A stretch of 64,000 nucleotides of DNA, from the NCBI GenBank assembly GCA_038889235.1, contig JAWAHN010000002.1:40288-104287 (forward strand), read 5' to 3'. Source of the stretch: Candidatus Jordarchaeales archaeon. Its GTDB lineage: Archaea > Asgardarchaeota > Jordiarchaeia > Jordiarchaeales > Freyrarchaeaceae. The stretch's first letter is position 1, and each line of letters starts with the position of its first letter. Positions 52,243 to 60,679 of this stretch are shown piece after piece. The notes beneath the pieces are model-generated. The model ran no database searches, was not told the origin of the DNA, and saw nothing but the letters and a program-made list of their open reading frames with translations. The position numbers were made by a program, and so were the translations under genes.

Positions 52243-53213
52243 CCGCTAATCTGCGATCCTACGTATGCAAACTTCGCGAGAAGCGCACTAAGCTGTATCT
52301 CTTCGTCCGCCCCTTCGCTCATTCTAAAATCTATTTCTCCGACGGTATCTGCCAACTGAGCTTTCCACTTCTCGGGTATGTCTAAGTTGAAGATTTCTCT
52401 GTGTATCTGTCTTACAATGTCTATGCCGGAAAGCCCATAGTTTATCAGTAGTTCGTGAAGCATCTTCCTCGCTCTGACGAAGTCTCCTTTAAGCGCTAAC
52501 CCGAGCATTTCACGCACTTCTTCAGGCCTTGCTTTCCCGGTAACCATGAACACGGAATCAGCAGTGACTGGACCACCTACCGCTGCAGCCGCCTGAAGCG
52601 TGTTAATAGCCCTCCTCAGATCTCCTTCGCATAGGTAGAGGATGGCCTCGAGCCCGCTCTCCTCTAGTTCAACCTTCTCCATTTCCGCTATGTAGAGTAA
52701 ACGTTTTGCTATGTCCTCTCTCTTTAAGGGCGAAAACCTGAAGAGCGCACATCTAGACTGAATGGGTTCTATTATTTTGCTCGAGTAGTTTACCACAAGT
52801 ATGAACCTACATGTCCTAGTGAACCTCTCCATTGTCCTCCGCAGAGCTTGTTGTGCTTCTTGAGTGAGCGCGTCAGCTTCATCCAGCACTAGTATTTTGA
52901 ATGGTACGTCTCCAAGCGGCATTGTTCTGGCGAAGTCCTTAACGATGCCCCTGATTACGTCAATGCCTCTAGCGTCACTGGCGTTAAGCTCCAAGAAGTT
53001 TCCTTGGAAGTGTTCTCCAAAAAGGTCGTGGGCTAAGCAGAGAGCCGCCGTAGTCTTACCAGTCCCAGGCGGCCCGGAGAAGAGACAGTGCGGCATATCC
53101 TTCTTTTCGACGAACATCTTTAATCTTGAGACGATCTCAGCCTGGTTCACCATGTCATTAAGAGTGCGAGGACGATACTTTTCAGTCCACATGATTGCCT
53201 CTTCACTCGCCAA
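52239..53213 (-). CDS. rfcS: Replication factor C small subunit
   Basis: About 324 residues: [16 protein letters not shown], Walker [13 protein letters not shown], Walker B LDEADALT and [10 protein letters not shown] (SRC motif). It forms the clamp-loader ring with RfcL, which follows with a four-base overlap. TTG 53213 has GGAGG seven bases upstream; TTG 53228 and ATG 53192 (GAGG five bases upstream) are alternatives. Confidence 0.94.
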   Translation of the reverse strand: MASEEAIMWTEKYRPRTLNDMVNQAEIVSRLKMFVEKKDMPHCLFSGPPGTGKTTAALCLAHDLFGEHFQGNFLELNASDARGIDVIRGIVKDFARTMPLGDVPFKILVLDEADALTQEAQQALRRTMERFTRTCRFILVVNYSSKIIEPIQSRCALFRFSPLKREDIAKRLLYIAEMEKVELEESGLEAILYLCEGDLRRAINTLQAAAAVGGPVTADSVFMVTGKARPEEVREMLGLALKGDFVRARKMLHELLINYGLSGIDIVRQIHREIFNLDIPEKWKAQLADTVGEIDFRMSEGADEEIQLSALLAKFAYVGSQISG

Positions 53214-53293
53214 CCCCCACACCTCCAAGATAGCATCAGCACAAGCACCAGTTACTGATTAATAATGGTGAATAATTAAAGAAAAAATGTTTC

Positions 53294-54211
53294 TCATGCG
53301 AAAAAGCCGTCAATTCTCGTTTTGTCCCTGTAAGCCGCAACACTTTCACCACTCTTGAGGAAGTTAAGTATTCTTGCAGCTTCGTCAAGCCTTCCCTCAA
53401 TCCCTCTCCCGGACCTCGACTCACAGAACAAGACTACTTTCCCAAGGTAGTTTTGCTCCCGCAAAACTGAGAGAAAGAACATCCAGGGAACCCCACCCTC
53501 CTCCAGTGAAACGTGCCTCCTCTCACCTCTTCTAGTGGCTATCACCCCTGAGAGGTGAACCGGTATCCTACATCCTTTCACTTTTACGTTATCGTCTAAA
53601 AGCTCCAACCTTTTTAAAATCCCCTCCCTCGTCGTCAAAAGCCCTCCGAGGGCATAGTCGTGAGCGATATCCCAGCATATAAGGCACCCAACCTCACCCG
53701 CCACTCTTACAATGACCTCAAAACCTGCAAAGTTCCCCTTCTTACCTGCAACCTCGGGAGCAGGCATCACTGTATACCCGTGCTCCTCCCTAACCTTCAT
53801 AATTTCCTTCAAGAACTCTTTTACATGTTCTTCGGCGTTCTTAACCGCTGGCCCACAATGGAAAGTTAAATGATTTGCTAGAAGCGCGTCGCCAAGCTTG
53901 AAATTAATAGTAAAATGTGCCTTAGCCAGCTTTCTCCTCTTCGGACTAGGCGACGAAACAACAAGTGTGTAAGGCGCATGCAGCCCTACCATCACTCCCC
54001 CAAGAAGCGCCTTAGCATCCTTGGCTTGCATCACAGAGGGATAAATAAGCCCCTGACCTCCAGGCTTAACGAATAACTTACACCGCGAAAAGGAGAGCTC
54101 AATTGAACTCAACCCCCTACTCCTCAACTCTCCCGCAATTTTTCCAATCTCCTCTATCTCGGTAAACCTTGTAAAAGGGAAACCGGCGAAACCGACAAGA
54201 ACCTCTGACAT
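53294..54211 (-). CDS. Endonuclease IV-like TIM-barrel protein
   Basis: About 305 residues. GLHAPYTLVVSSPSPKRRKLA, LTFHCG, APEVAGKKGNF, CWDIAHDYA, PVHLSG and FCESR place His, Glu and Asp residues as in the AP endonuclease family 2/xylose isomerase-like barrel. Endonuclease IV cuts abasic sites; family members can also act on other substrates, so DNA repair is likely but not certain. ATG 54211 sits behind GGAGGAG. Confidence 0.75.
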   Translation of the reverse strand: MSEVLVGFAGFPFTRFTEIEEIGKIAGELRSRGLSSIELSFSRCKLFVKPGGQGLIYPSVMQAKDAKALLGGVMVGLHAPYTLVVSSPSPKRRKLAKAHFTINFKLGDALLANHLTFHCGPAVKNAEEHVKEFLKEIMKVREEHGYTVMPAPEVAGKKGNFAGFEVIVRVAGEVGCLICWDIAHDYALGGLLTTREGILKRLELLDDNVKVKGCRIPVHLSGVIATRRGERRHVSLEEGGVPWMFFLSVLREQNYLGKVVLFCESRSGRGIEGRLDEAARILNFLKSGESVAAYRDKTRIDGFFA

Positions 54212-54289
54212 CCAAGACTCCTCCACACATAAACAGTCACACTACAAATAAAAATCAGTTGATAACACGCCAAAGCAAGCAAAGAAACC

Positions 54290-54298
54290 CTTTTTAAC
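54290..54298 (+). promoter_or_regulatory. TATA-like element ahead of SRP RNA
   Basis: CTTTTTAAC is centred about 28 bases before G54321, the predicted first base of the 7S RNA, which is the spacing expected for an archaeal TATA box. Confidence 0.45.
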
Positions 54299-54306
54299 TC
54301 CTTTTG

Positions 54307-54328
54307 CACCACCCAATATTGGGTGGTG
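54307..54328. repeat. 22-bp perfect palindrome at the 5' end of the SRP RNA gene
   Basis: The sequence is centred on AATATT, flanked by CACCACCC on the left and GGGTGGTG on the right. Its right half (54321-54328) is also the first strand of SRP RNA helix 1. It spans about -14 to +8 of the predicted transcript. Confidence 0.8.
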
Positions 54329-54682
54329 GGTCTAGGCGGGCGGCTAGGGGTCGCCTGAGAGGGGGCTAAGCTCCCTCGACCGCAAATCCCCTAAATGGCG
54401 GGCCGAAAGCCGGCGTGAGGCGTCACTAACCCGCTGTCCTCCTCCACACCGAGGCTATGAAGACTCGTCCCGGAGGGCTGGCGGTGGCCGTCTGCCTTCC
54501 GTAGGGAGGGCGTGTTCGGCCTTCGCCGGGGGAACCTGGCCAGGCCCGGGAGAGCCCACCAATAGGGGGCACCGACGGAGCAACCTAACCTCGGACGTAC
54601 AGCGCTTCCGGGGGAGCGGGTTTGAGACCAGGTGTGGAGGATGTGGCGGGAAGGTGGCGTCGATCGCCGGGACCCACCACCC
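54321..54682 (+). ncRNA. ffs: SRP RNA (archaeal 7S RNA)
   Basis: The 5' GGGTGGTGGGTC (54321-54332) pairs perfectly with the 3' GACCCACCACCC (54671-54682), closing helix 1. The Alu half (CTAGGCGGGCGGCTAGGGG, GGCCGAAAGCC) resembles other archaeal 7S RNAs. The S domain contains AACCTGGCCAGGCCCGGGAG and GGAGCAACC, the conserved parts of helix 8, and a stem region GCCCACCAATAGGGGGC near helix 6. At about 362 nt it is slightly longer than the usual archaeal ~300 nt. RNase P RNA was considered, but its GAGGAAAGTCC region is missing. Confidence 0.87.
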
Positions 54683-54697
54683 GCTTAAATAAAAAGG

Positions 54698-55630
54698 TTA
54701 CTCTGTTATGATTTCTTCAAGCAACAAGCAGACTTTACATTTCTCCCCGGAGGCAGGCTGACCACATTTTACACAAGTAACCGTTCTCGCCTCTTCTTCT
54801 GGCAAGAGTTGAAGTATTTTTTCATGAATTCTCACTATGTTGTATTTTGTCCCCGGCCTTTCTGCCTCCATCCTGTTGAGGAAGTTTCTTACGTCGTCCC
54901 TGTATGCTTCAGCGTGGTAAGGGCAAGGCGTTTCATGATAGTGTATGCGGTTGAAGAAGGCGTAGAGGACCACCTCTTCTTCTGGTACATCTCTCAAGGG
55001 CTTTATGCGTGGAACGAAGCCCTCTATGTTCTTACGAGTGGGCCTATTCCTCAAAAAGTGAGTTAAATCTCCTTTTAAGATATTCATGAGGACTGTTTGT
55101 GCTTCGTCATCTAGGTTGTGAGCTGTCGCTACGACATCGGCACCTACACTGACTGCCAGGGTATTTATTGCCCTTCTCCTGAGAACACCGCAATAGGTGC
55201 ATGCGCCAAGTCTTTTCTCACCATGCTTCTCGCCTGCCGCCTGAATTATCTCATCCAAGGTTTTTCCGAACAGCTCCTTGAAAGAGGTCTTTACCCAGGG
55301 GACTTTAAGCTGCCTGACATTCTCCTCTACTATTTCGAGCGACTCTTTTCTGTAGCCTTCTATTCCTTCGTCGACAGTTATCGCTATAAGCTCGCTTCTC
55401 GGAAAGCGTCTTTCAAGCTTTGCAAGTATGTGGAGGAGGACTAAACTGTCCTTTCCTCCCGAGACAGCGACAGCTATTCTGCTCTCTGGATTGAGCATTT
55501 TGTAGCGTGAAATGGTCCTCCTAACTTTGTTTTCAACAGATTCTGTGAAGCATCTTTTACAGAGCATCTCCCCGGAGTAGGGGCGGTAAACTACTGCCTC
55601 ATGATCGCACTTCATGCACTTACTGTTCAT
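54698..55630 (-). CDS. tRNA thiolation PP-loop ATPase, TtuA/Ncs6 family
   Basis: A 310-residue protein. An N-terminal zinc knuckle (CMKC...CKRC) precedes the PP-loop SGGKDS (57-62), CTYCGVLRRRAIN, HNLDDEAQTVLMN and a C-terminal zinc knuckle CVKC...CKVC. The double zinc fingers with the middle CxxC fit TtuA/Ctu1, which thiolate tRNA uridines (U54 or U34). ATG 55630 is the start; the stop lies 16 bases from the SRP RNA 3' end on the opposite strand. Confidence 0.87.
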   Translation of the reverse strand: MNSKCMKCDHEAVVYRPYSGEMLCKRCFTESVENKVRRTISRYKMLNPESRIAVAVSGGKDSLVLLHILAKLERRFPRSELIAITVDEGIEGYRKESLEIVEENVRQLKVPWVKTSFKELFGKTLDEIIQAAGEKHGEKRLGACTYCGVLRRRAINTLAVSVGADVVATAHNLDDEAQTVLMNILKGDLTHFLRNRPTRKNIEGFVPRIKPLRDVPEEEVVLYAFFNRIHYHETPCPYHAEAYRDDVRNFLNRMEAERPGTKYNIVRIHEKILQLLPEEEARTVTCVKCGQPASGEKCKVCLLLEEIITE

Positions 55631-55655
55631 TTTCTCATCATTCCTGGAATGACGT

Positions 55656-56855
55656 TTAGAGCGGAATGAATCCTGTTTTCATCAATGGAATTAAAGCATT
55701 TAGGACTAGCAAACATATAGTCGCCGCCCTCGCCGCGTTTATGGCAAACTTCCTCATTGAAACTTTCCTTCCGAAGAAGCACAAGCCTTTCCTCTCAGAG
55801 ACTACAAGAGAAACTGCTTCTTTGAGTATTTTATCTCCGTCGAGTGCTGGAACAGGCATCATGTTTATAATTGAAACGCTGAAGGATACGATGAAAATCC
55901 ATTGGATGACCATGTAAACGTGGTTTGGAAAAGTGTAACCCAGCCACCAGGAGCTGGGGTATGGCAAGTAGAACGGTTGTGGATACATAATCCCTATGTA
56001 CCCCTTGTAAGGCGCCCTCGGGTTAATCCCAGCGGTTACAGTGATCTCACCTATGCTAGTTGTTAGTTTGAGCGTGTCGAAGGGTTTAACGTTTAAAAGG
56101 TATAAGTCGAGAGCGGCAGGAGACGGTATTGGAGTCCCGTTTATGGCAAACAGTATGGTTGAAGGGAAAAGCTTTCCATACGCAAAGGAGTGTGAATCCA
56201 CGCCTGTCACAATGACGCCTAAAGATGGACCATACCAGGGCGAAATTACTGCTTGAAAGTTCGCCAGTACTAGAAGGGCTATGAGCGCTGTGGCCAAGTT
56301 AACTGCTGAGCCGGAGCTTAAAACTCTGACTCTCGAACGTGTTCTTACCTTTTCCATGGCCTCTTCATCTACTTCTATAAATCCTCCTGGCATGAAGAGT
56401 ACAAAAAGCAAGCCAGACGATTTTATAGGTATGCCCTCCGCCTTAGCTGTCAGACCATGAGCCAACTCGTGAAGTACTAGCGTAACGATTATTCCAACTG
56501 CAGCGTAGAGAAAGCTAAACCAAGTAATAGTAATTCCCGGTATCAAAGGTACTATGGGGTAGGAATGCTGCGGCTGGAAGAAGGCGTTTACTAGGTTTAA
56601 GAATAGAAGGTACACTCCATATCCTAAGGCAGAGTAGCTTAGGGGTATGGATGCGTCACCGAGCGCGCGCCACAAACGTGGCGCCCTAAGCGCTATCCTT
56701 GACAGGATATTGTTGAGTCTAGTTGTGCGCCAAACGACTGCGAAAGGAAGTACTGTGAACCCGTATTTTTCAAGCTTAAGCAATTTACCTGCAGCCATCA
56801 CTCCACTCCAGAATATGAGTAAGATTAGGGCTACAAACTGCCACTCTTCAATCAC
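55656..56855 (-). CDS. M50-family site-2-protease-like membrane metallopeptidase
   Basis: A 399-residue protein with several transmembrane segments. VTLVLHELAHGLTAKAEG provides HExxH near residue 129 and NMMPVPALDGDKI the third metal ligand (Asp). A soluble, PDZ-like segment (TGVDSHSFAYGKLF, FAINGTPIPSP) separates them. Such enzymes cleave transmembrane helices of regulators or signal peptides. GTG 56855 follows GGGAGG. Confidence 0.85.
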   Translation of the reverse strand: MIEEWQFVALILLIFWSGVMAAGKLLKLEKYGFTVLPFAVVWRTTRLNNILSRIALRAPRLWRALGDASIPLSYSALGYGVYLLFLNLVNAFFQPQHSYPIVPLIPGITITWFSFLYAAVGIIVTLVLHELAHGLTAKAEGIPIKSSGLLFVLFMPGGFIEVDEEAMEKVRTRSRVRVLSSGSAVNLATALIALLVLANFQAVISPWYGPSLGVIVTGVDSHSFAYGKLFPSTILFAINGTPIPSPAALDLYLLNVKPFDTLKLTTSIGEITVTAGINPRAPYKGYIGIMYPQPFYLPYPSSWWLGYTFPNHVYMVIQWIFIVSFSVSIINMMPVPALDGDKILKEAVSLVVSERKGLCFFGRKVSMRKFAINAARAATICLLVLNALIPLMKTGFIPL

Positions 56856-56951
56856 GCTTTTTCCTCCCTTTAAAGCTCGAGCTTAAGCTCACCTCTGAAA
56901 CCTCTAGAAGTCCCTCAGGGGCTTCAAGGTGACTAGTGGCTTTCATTTCAG

Positions 56952-56963
56952 ATAAATCTTTTA
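56952..56963 (+). promoter_or_regulatory. TATA element of the coiled-coil gene at 57010
   Basis: ATAAATCTTTTA, about 50 bases before the start codon. A small dyad, CCTACT (56973-56978) and AGTAGG (56985-56990), lies at the predicted start of transcription. Confidence 0.35.
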
Positions 56964-57009
56964 ATCACCAATCCTACTAGAATAAGTAGGCGAGTGAGGT
57001 GCTCTTCTA

Positions 57010-57489
57010 TTGAACGAAAAAAGAGCTGAAATAGAGATCGAAGCAATAAAGACCCCTGTAGGTGAAGTTCCGACGGTTAAAACCATAGAGAGAGTGATTG
57101 AAGGGCTAAACGCTCTCGGAGAAGACCTAGACTCCATATCACTCTCCTTCTCCGAAGCGTTGAAATCCATAACTGCTGAAGTGAAAAGCCTACAAAAACT
57201 AATATCTAAAACCACTGTTTCATCTGAGGCCACCGCAGACGCGGTCAAAAGGCTTGAACGGAAATTCGAACAGTTCTCGCGGGAAGAATTAGAGAGGTGG
57301 GCTCGCCTTCAACAAGTCCTCTCCTTAATTGTTAATGCCTTAAAAGAAATTTACAACGGTGTGGATAAAAACATTAAGACGACAACTAAAATTGAAAAAC
57401 TTTTTTCTCCCTTCACCGATTACTTAGCTCAAAAGAAGACTCCCATGCAGGAAAAACAGGCGAAGCCTCTCAAGAAAGTTTCCAGTTAA
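57010..57489 (+). CDS. Helical/coiled-coil protein of unknown function
   Basis: A 159-residue protein that is nearly all helix: an acidic-basic N-terminus, then long amphipathic helices (NALGEDLDSISLSFSEALKS, AVKRLERKFEQFSREELE) and a Lys-rich tail. No membrane segment, metal site or family match is seen. TTG 57010 has GAGGTG nine bases upstream. Its 3' end overlaps the convergent coiled-coil gene by four bases. Confidence 0.6.
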   Translation: MNEKRAEIEIEAIKTPVGEVPTVKTIERVIEGLNALGEDLDSISLSFSEALKSITAEVKSLQKLISKTTVSSEATADAVKRLERKFEQFSREELERWARLQQVLSLIVNALKEIYNGVDKNIKTTTKIEKLFSPFTDYLAQKKTPMQEKQAKPLKKVSS

Positions 57490-58142
57490 TCCACTGTAAG
57501 CTCTCTACTGATCTCTACTTCGTTTCCATCAACTTTCACAATCCCTTTTCCTTCCATCCTGGCCAATATAGCTCTCATTTGCCCTTCCAATACCCCGCTG
57601 CTTTTAGCTAAGTCGCTTACTTTGCAGCGCTTAATACTTTTCAGGATAAAGTATGGCTTATAGTTAATGTCGTCCTTTATGAGGCTTTCAAGGGAGGCAA
57701 TTGCCCTCTTTAACGCCTCTTTCTCCTCCTCGAGTTCAGAAACCCTTTTTTCCAAGCCGGCTACTTCTTCCTCAAGCTCTTTTATCTTTCTTTCTCTAAG
57801 AGAAATTTCATCCTTCAACCTTGAGATCTCCACTTGCAGCGTACTTTCACTAAGCTTCCTATCCTCTTCAAGCCGCTTAACCTTGAGCCTCTCTCCCTCC
57901 AGCATCCTCTCCAGTTCCTTTTTCTCCTTGTAAACCTTTTCCATAGCTTCCATTTCTCTCTTAAGTCTTGCAATCTCCGTCTCGTACTCTCTCTTAGCAG
58001 TATCGAACTTTACCCTCCACCCAGCTACTTCAGTCTCCAACTCCTCTATACGTCTCCTCTGTCTCTCTATTTCTTCCTCCTGCCTTTCCAGTTTGGCTTC
58101 TAGGATTCTCAAAGCCTCCCTCTTCCCTTCAGTCTCCCCCAA
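57486..58142 (-). CDS. Coiled-coil protein with C-terminal winged helix
   Basis: About 218 residues. Residues ~5-150 are an unbroken heptad-rich coiled coil full of Glu, Arg and Lys. The last ~60 residues (YKPYFILKSIKRCKVSDLA, GVLEGQMRAILARMEGKGIV, EISREL) look like a winged-helix DNA-binding domain. It may be a DNA-binding or nucleoid-associated regulator. TTG 58142 is preferred because GAGGAGG lies five bases upstream; the frame opens at TTG 58157. Confidence 0.65.
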   Translation of the reverse strand: MGETEGKREALRILEAKLERQEEEIERQRRRIEELETEVAGWRVKFDTAKREYETEIARLKREMEAMEKVYKEKKELERMLEGERLKVKRLEEDRKLSESTLQVEISRLKDEISLRERKIKELEEEVAGLEKRVSELEEEKEALKRAIASLESLIKDDINYKPYFILKSIKRCKVSDLAKSSGVLEGQMRAILARMEGKGIVKVDGNEVEISRELTVD

Positions 58143-58171
58143 ATAAACCTCCTCCAAAAAGTTAGAGGTAA

Positions 58172-58241
58172 ATTCAGTTTGTCATGAGTTCTTCATCGTC
58201 TCCATCAAAGGGACACTCAGACTGGGGCGACGTCATCATAT
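58172..58241 (-). ncRNA. C/D box sRNA, predicted guide for 23S G2251
   Basis: Read on the minus strand: C box ATGATGA (58233-58239), a 12-nt guide CGTCGCCCCAGT, D' box CTGA (58217-58220), a 17-base spacer, C' box ACGATGA (58193-58199), a 15-nt guide and D box CTGA (58174-58177). The D' guide is complementary to ACTGGGGCG of the 23S P-loop, and the fifth base before D' faces G2251. The second guide (AGAACTCATGACAAA) has no target I can name. The D'-C' spacer is longer than usual. Confidence 0.7.
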
Positions 58242-58324
58242 CCGATAGCATTTAAGGGTGCTTCACCTTATAAACGTTGTTCGGCTACCCTTACTAATTT
58301 GCCTAGGTGTTCACGTGACAGTTC

Positions 58325-58723
58325 TCAGCCTGGAACACCAACGCTGTCTTTACTATCCTTTCCAGCTGCTTGAGCAAGCTTGCTCATTTTGAGCTCTTCC
58401 ACTATTTTCCTTGCTTTTTTCAAGCTTCCTGTGACTCTCCGCACATCAACTAGGACGGGGGCTCCGCTTATGCTCGAAATTAAGCTTACCCCTGCTTGAA
58501 CCGCACTAACAGTCCTATGTGAACAACGCAGCACACCGAACCCCGAATCCTTATCGTACTCAATTATCTTTAGCTCCATAACGCTAACTCCAAGCTCCCC
58601 AAAGATTCTGAGGAGCTCGCTCAATATGCTACCAGCTACCTCTTCAAACTCCAACCCTTTACTGCCCACCACCTGGAAAACTATGTATCTCCTCCTAGCC
58701 TTCACTGATCGCGTGCCGGGCAA
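58325..58723 (-). CDS. rnp2: RNase P protein subunit, Pop5-like
   Basis: A 132-residue protein: ARRRYIVFQVVGSKGLEFEE, LKIIEYDKDSGFGVLRCSHRTV and VLVDVRRVTGSLKKA. These match the archaeal Pop5 homologue, which pairs with Rpp30 to activate the catalytic domain of RNase P RNA. It is last in the rpl15e-COG1325-rnp3-rnp2 operon. The C-terminal ~25 residues are variable. Confidence 0.88.
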   Translation of the reverse strand: MPGTRSVKARRRYIVFQVVGSKGLEFEEVAGSILSELLRIFGELGVSVMELKIIEYDKDSGFGVLRCSHRTVSAVQAGVSLISSISGAPVLVDVRRVTGSLKKARKIVEELKMSKLAQAAGKDSKDSVGVPG

Positions 58724-58738
58724 TTGCTCACCGCTCCC

Positions 58739-59380
58739 TCAACTAACTCTTTGAACCCCTTCATAGCCCCTCCACTCGAGCACCAAGAAAGGATAAAACG
58801 AAAGCGCCTTCAACGCAGCCTCTCTCGGTATCCCAAGGAGAAGCGCTATAGCAGTAATGCTGGTAGGAGAACGTACTTCATAATAACTCCTGGGCTCCCT
58901 TGTTATAAAAAACACAGCCCCTTCCTCCAGTAGAATGGAAGCAGCCCTCCTCAGCACAGAAAAAGCCCGTATGCGTTTTACTCCATCACTGGTGAAAAGG
59001 GGGGCCAATGATAGTTCAATGGCCACCCCTCCCTCCTGGGAAAGTCTCACAAGCGACTTATCCAAGTACTTGTAACACTCAATGGATGGAAAGTAAAGTA
59101 TGTCGATGTCCGGGTTTCGGGCAGCCCACACAGCTACCTCTCTACTTATACAGGGAGCGGCTACTAGATCCCCCTTCCCTCTAACTTTGCCCAATGTTTT
59201 TTTCATCTGAACGAGTCTTCCTCCCTCCAGATTTACTCTCGAGAATACTTCGACTCCCTCGCCTACCCCCCTTTTCTCGCCAACGGCAAAAACAGCGGTG
59301 AACCCCAACTTGCCAGCGACTTTCAAAAATTTTTCCTTAGAATCTGGAGTTAGGTACACGTGTGTTTCAACGAACCTCAC
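58739..59380 (-). CDS. rnp3: RNase P protein subunit, Rpp30-like
   Basis: About 213 residues with a TIM-barrel-type Rpp30 layout: RFVETHVYLTPDSKEKFLKVAGKLGF, VDILYFPSIE-like strands and SLAPLF...RRAASILLEEGAVFFITREP. It partners Pop5 in RNase P. GTG 59380 overlaps the upstream stop (GTGA) and gives the usual N-terminus; an ATG at 59407 lies inside the previous gene. Confidence 0.87.
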   Translation of the reverse strand: MRFVETHVYLTPDSKEKFLKVAGKLGFTAVFAVGEKRGVGEGVEVFSRVNLEGGRLVQMKKTLGKVRGKGDLVAAPCISREVAVWAARNPDIDILYFPSIECYKYLDKSLVRLSQEGGVAIELSLAPLFTSDGVKRIRAFSVLRRAASILLEEGAVFFITREPRSYYEVRSPTSITAIALLLGIPREAALKALSFYPFLVLEWRGYEGVQRVS

Positions 59381-59823
59381 TCCACGATTAAATTGTACGT
59401 CTTGCATATCTCGCGTATCTCCTCGAGCTTATTCCTGGAAAACTTAATTTTGGCTCTGACAACGTCTTCGTAGTCGCTTAAACGCACCTCTCCTAAATAC
59501 GCCTTTTGCTTGTCAAAGCGGAGGAAAAGGTTTCCATGACCATCGCATCTCAGTGAAAGTTGTCTTCCTATCTTCGCCTTGTCTTCCTCACTCATCAGAG
59601 AAGCTAAACGCCTAACAATTTTCTCAGCTTCTCTTCCGGAAGCCTTAGCCCTGAAGATTATTACTTCATTGCCGTAGTGTCCTCTAACCTTCTCCTTTGC
59701 AACCTCTAATTTTTCATCAGAAAGAAAAAACAAAGCTTTAATGACTTTATCTGGGTCCTCAGTTGAGTGAGCGAAAACCTGAAACTCGATGCCTGCCACT
59801 CCTTTTCCACGCAACTCTCCCAC
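59377..59823 (-). CDS. COG1325-type RNA-binding protein
   Basis: A 148-residue protein beginning IEFQVFAHSTEDPDKVIKAL, with VRGHYGNEVIIFRAKASG and a CDGHGNLFLRFDKQKAYLGE ending. This is the archaeal family linked by gene order to exosome and RNase P genes. It follows rpl15e and overlaps rnp3 by four bases. Its exact RNA role is unknown. Confidence 0.83.
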   Translation of the reverse strand: MGELRGKGVAGIEFQVFAHSTEDPDKVIKALFFLSDEKLEVAKEKVRGHYGNEVIIFRAKASGREAEKIVRRLASLMSEEDKAKIGRQLSLRCDGHGNLFLRFDKQKAYLGEVRLSDYEDVVRAKIKFSRNKLEEIREICKTYNLIVE

Positions 59824-59829
59824 CAGTTT

Positions 59830-60408
59830 TTAACCAAAGAACTTCTCACGGCTTGGTCTAACTTTCTCAGCACCCTTCCCTTTTCTCCTTAACCCCCTTG
59901 CCCTCTTACCGCTACTTGTAAGACCCCTGAAAACCCTGCCACGGTGCACCCTACTGCATATCCAATTTATCTTCGGGTCAGACTTTATGACAGGGTGGTT
60001 TGGGTCAACTAAAATCACTTCAAACCACTTCCATCTCCCGTCTTCTCCAACATAATACGAGTTTAAGACCTCCAAGTTTGGATATTTGCGGGCAACCCTT
60101 TCCTCAGCGATCCACTGAAGGTTTTTCCCCGGGGTCTTCTTAGCTACACCTAACCCCTTCGGCTTCCTACCGCTCCTAGGCCTAGGCTTCCTTAATCCTC
60201 CCTTGCGTATGCGAACCCTGACTATTACGAAGCCTTGCTTTGCTTTGTAACCAAGTCTCCTTGCCCTATCAGGCCTAGTTGGCCTATCGACTCTCACTAT
60301 CGCAGGCTGTTTACGCCACAGTGTTAGTCTTTCACGCAGAAACTCCTTTAGCTCATCTCTCTCCTTCTTTATTAACTGTCTCCAGCTTTCTGAAATATAA
60401 TTGTACAT
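59830..60408 (-). CDS. rpl15e: 50S ribosomal protein L15e
   Basis: About 192 residues, highly basic: [41 protein letters not shown] and [21 protein letters not shown] 60408 with GGTGA five bases upstream is the standard L15e start; an in-frame ATG at 60420 adds four residues. First gene of an operon with COG1325, rnp3 and rnp2. Confidence 0.94.
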   Translation of the reverse strand: MYNYISESWRQLIKKERDELKEFLRERLTLWRKQPAIVRVDRPTRPDRARRLGYKAKQGFVIVRVRIRKGGLRKPRPRSGRKPKGLGVAKKTPGKNLQWIAEERVARKYPNLEVLNSYYVGEDGRWKWFEVILVDPNHPVIKSDPKINWICSRVHRGRVFRGLTSSGKRARGLRRKGKGAEKVRPSREKFFG

Positions 60409-60679
60409 CGACTTCACCATTTTCGGCGCTCACTCCCAAGCTTACTTGTTTTAGAGCCTATCTTTCCATACCAGAATATCTTTTTATAGTTTACCATAGT
60501 CTAAGCGGCAAAGAGCCCGCCAACTTATTAGTATCAAAACCAGTGGGTTTTAGCGCCCCGTATTCCGAAGGGTCTTAACAGGGCTTCCAAAAAAGTGAAA
60601 TATGTGCTTCCCTAAAATTATCTTTGTGCTCAGCTTTTCCTGAGAGCAGGTATGCTGCGCGCTCCGGGGATGGTGCCAG

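Noticed and set aside
54321..54682. RNase P RNA as the identity of the structured RNA
   Set aside because: The conserved GAGGAAAGTCC-like and ACAGAA-like segments are missing, while the Alu-like 5' part and the helix 8 sequences of SRP RNA are present.
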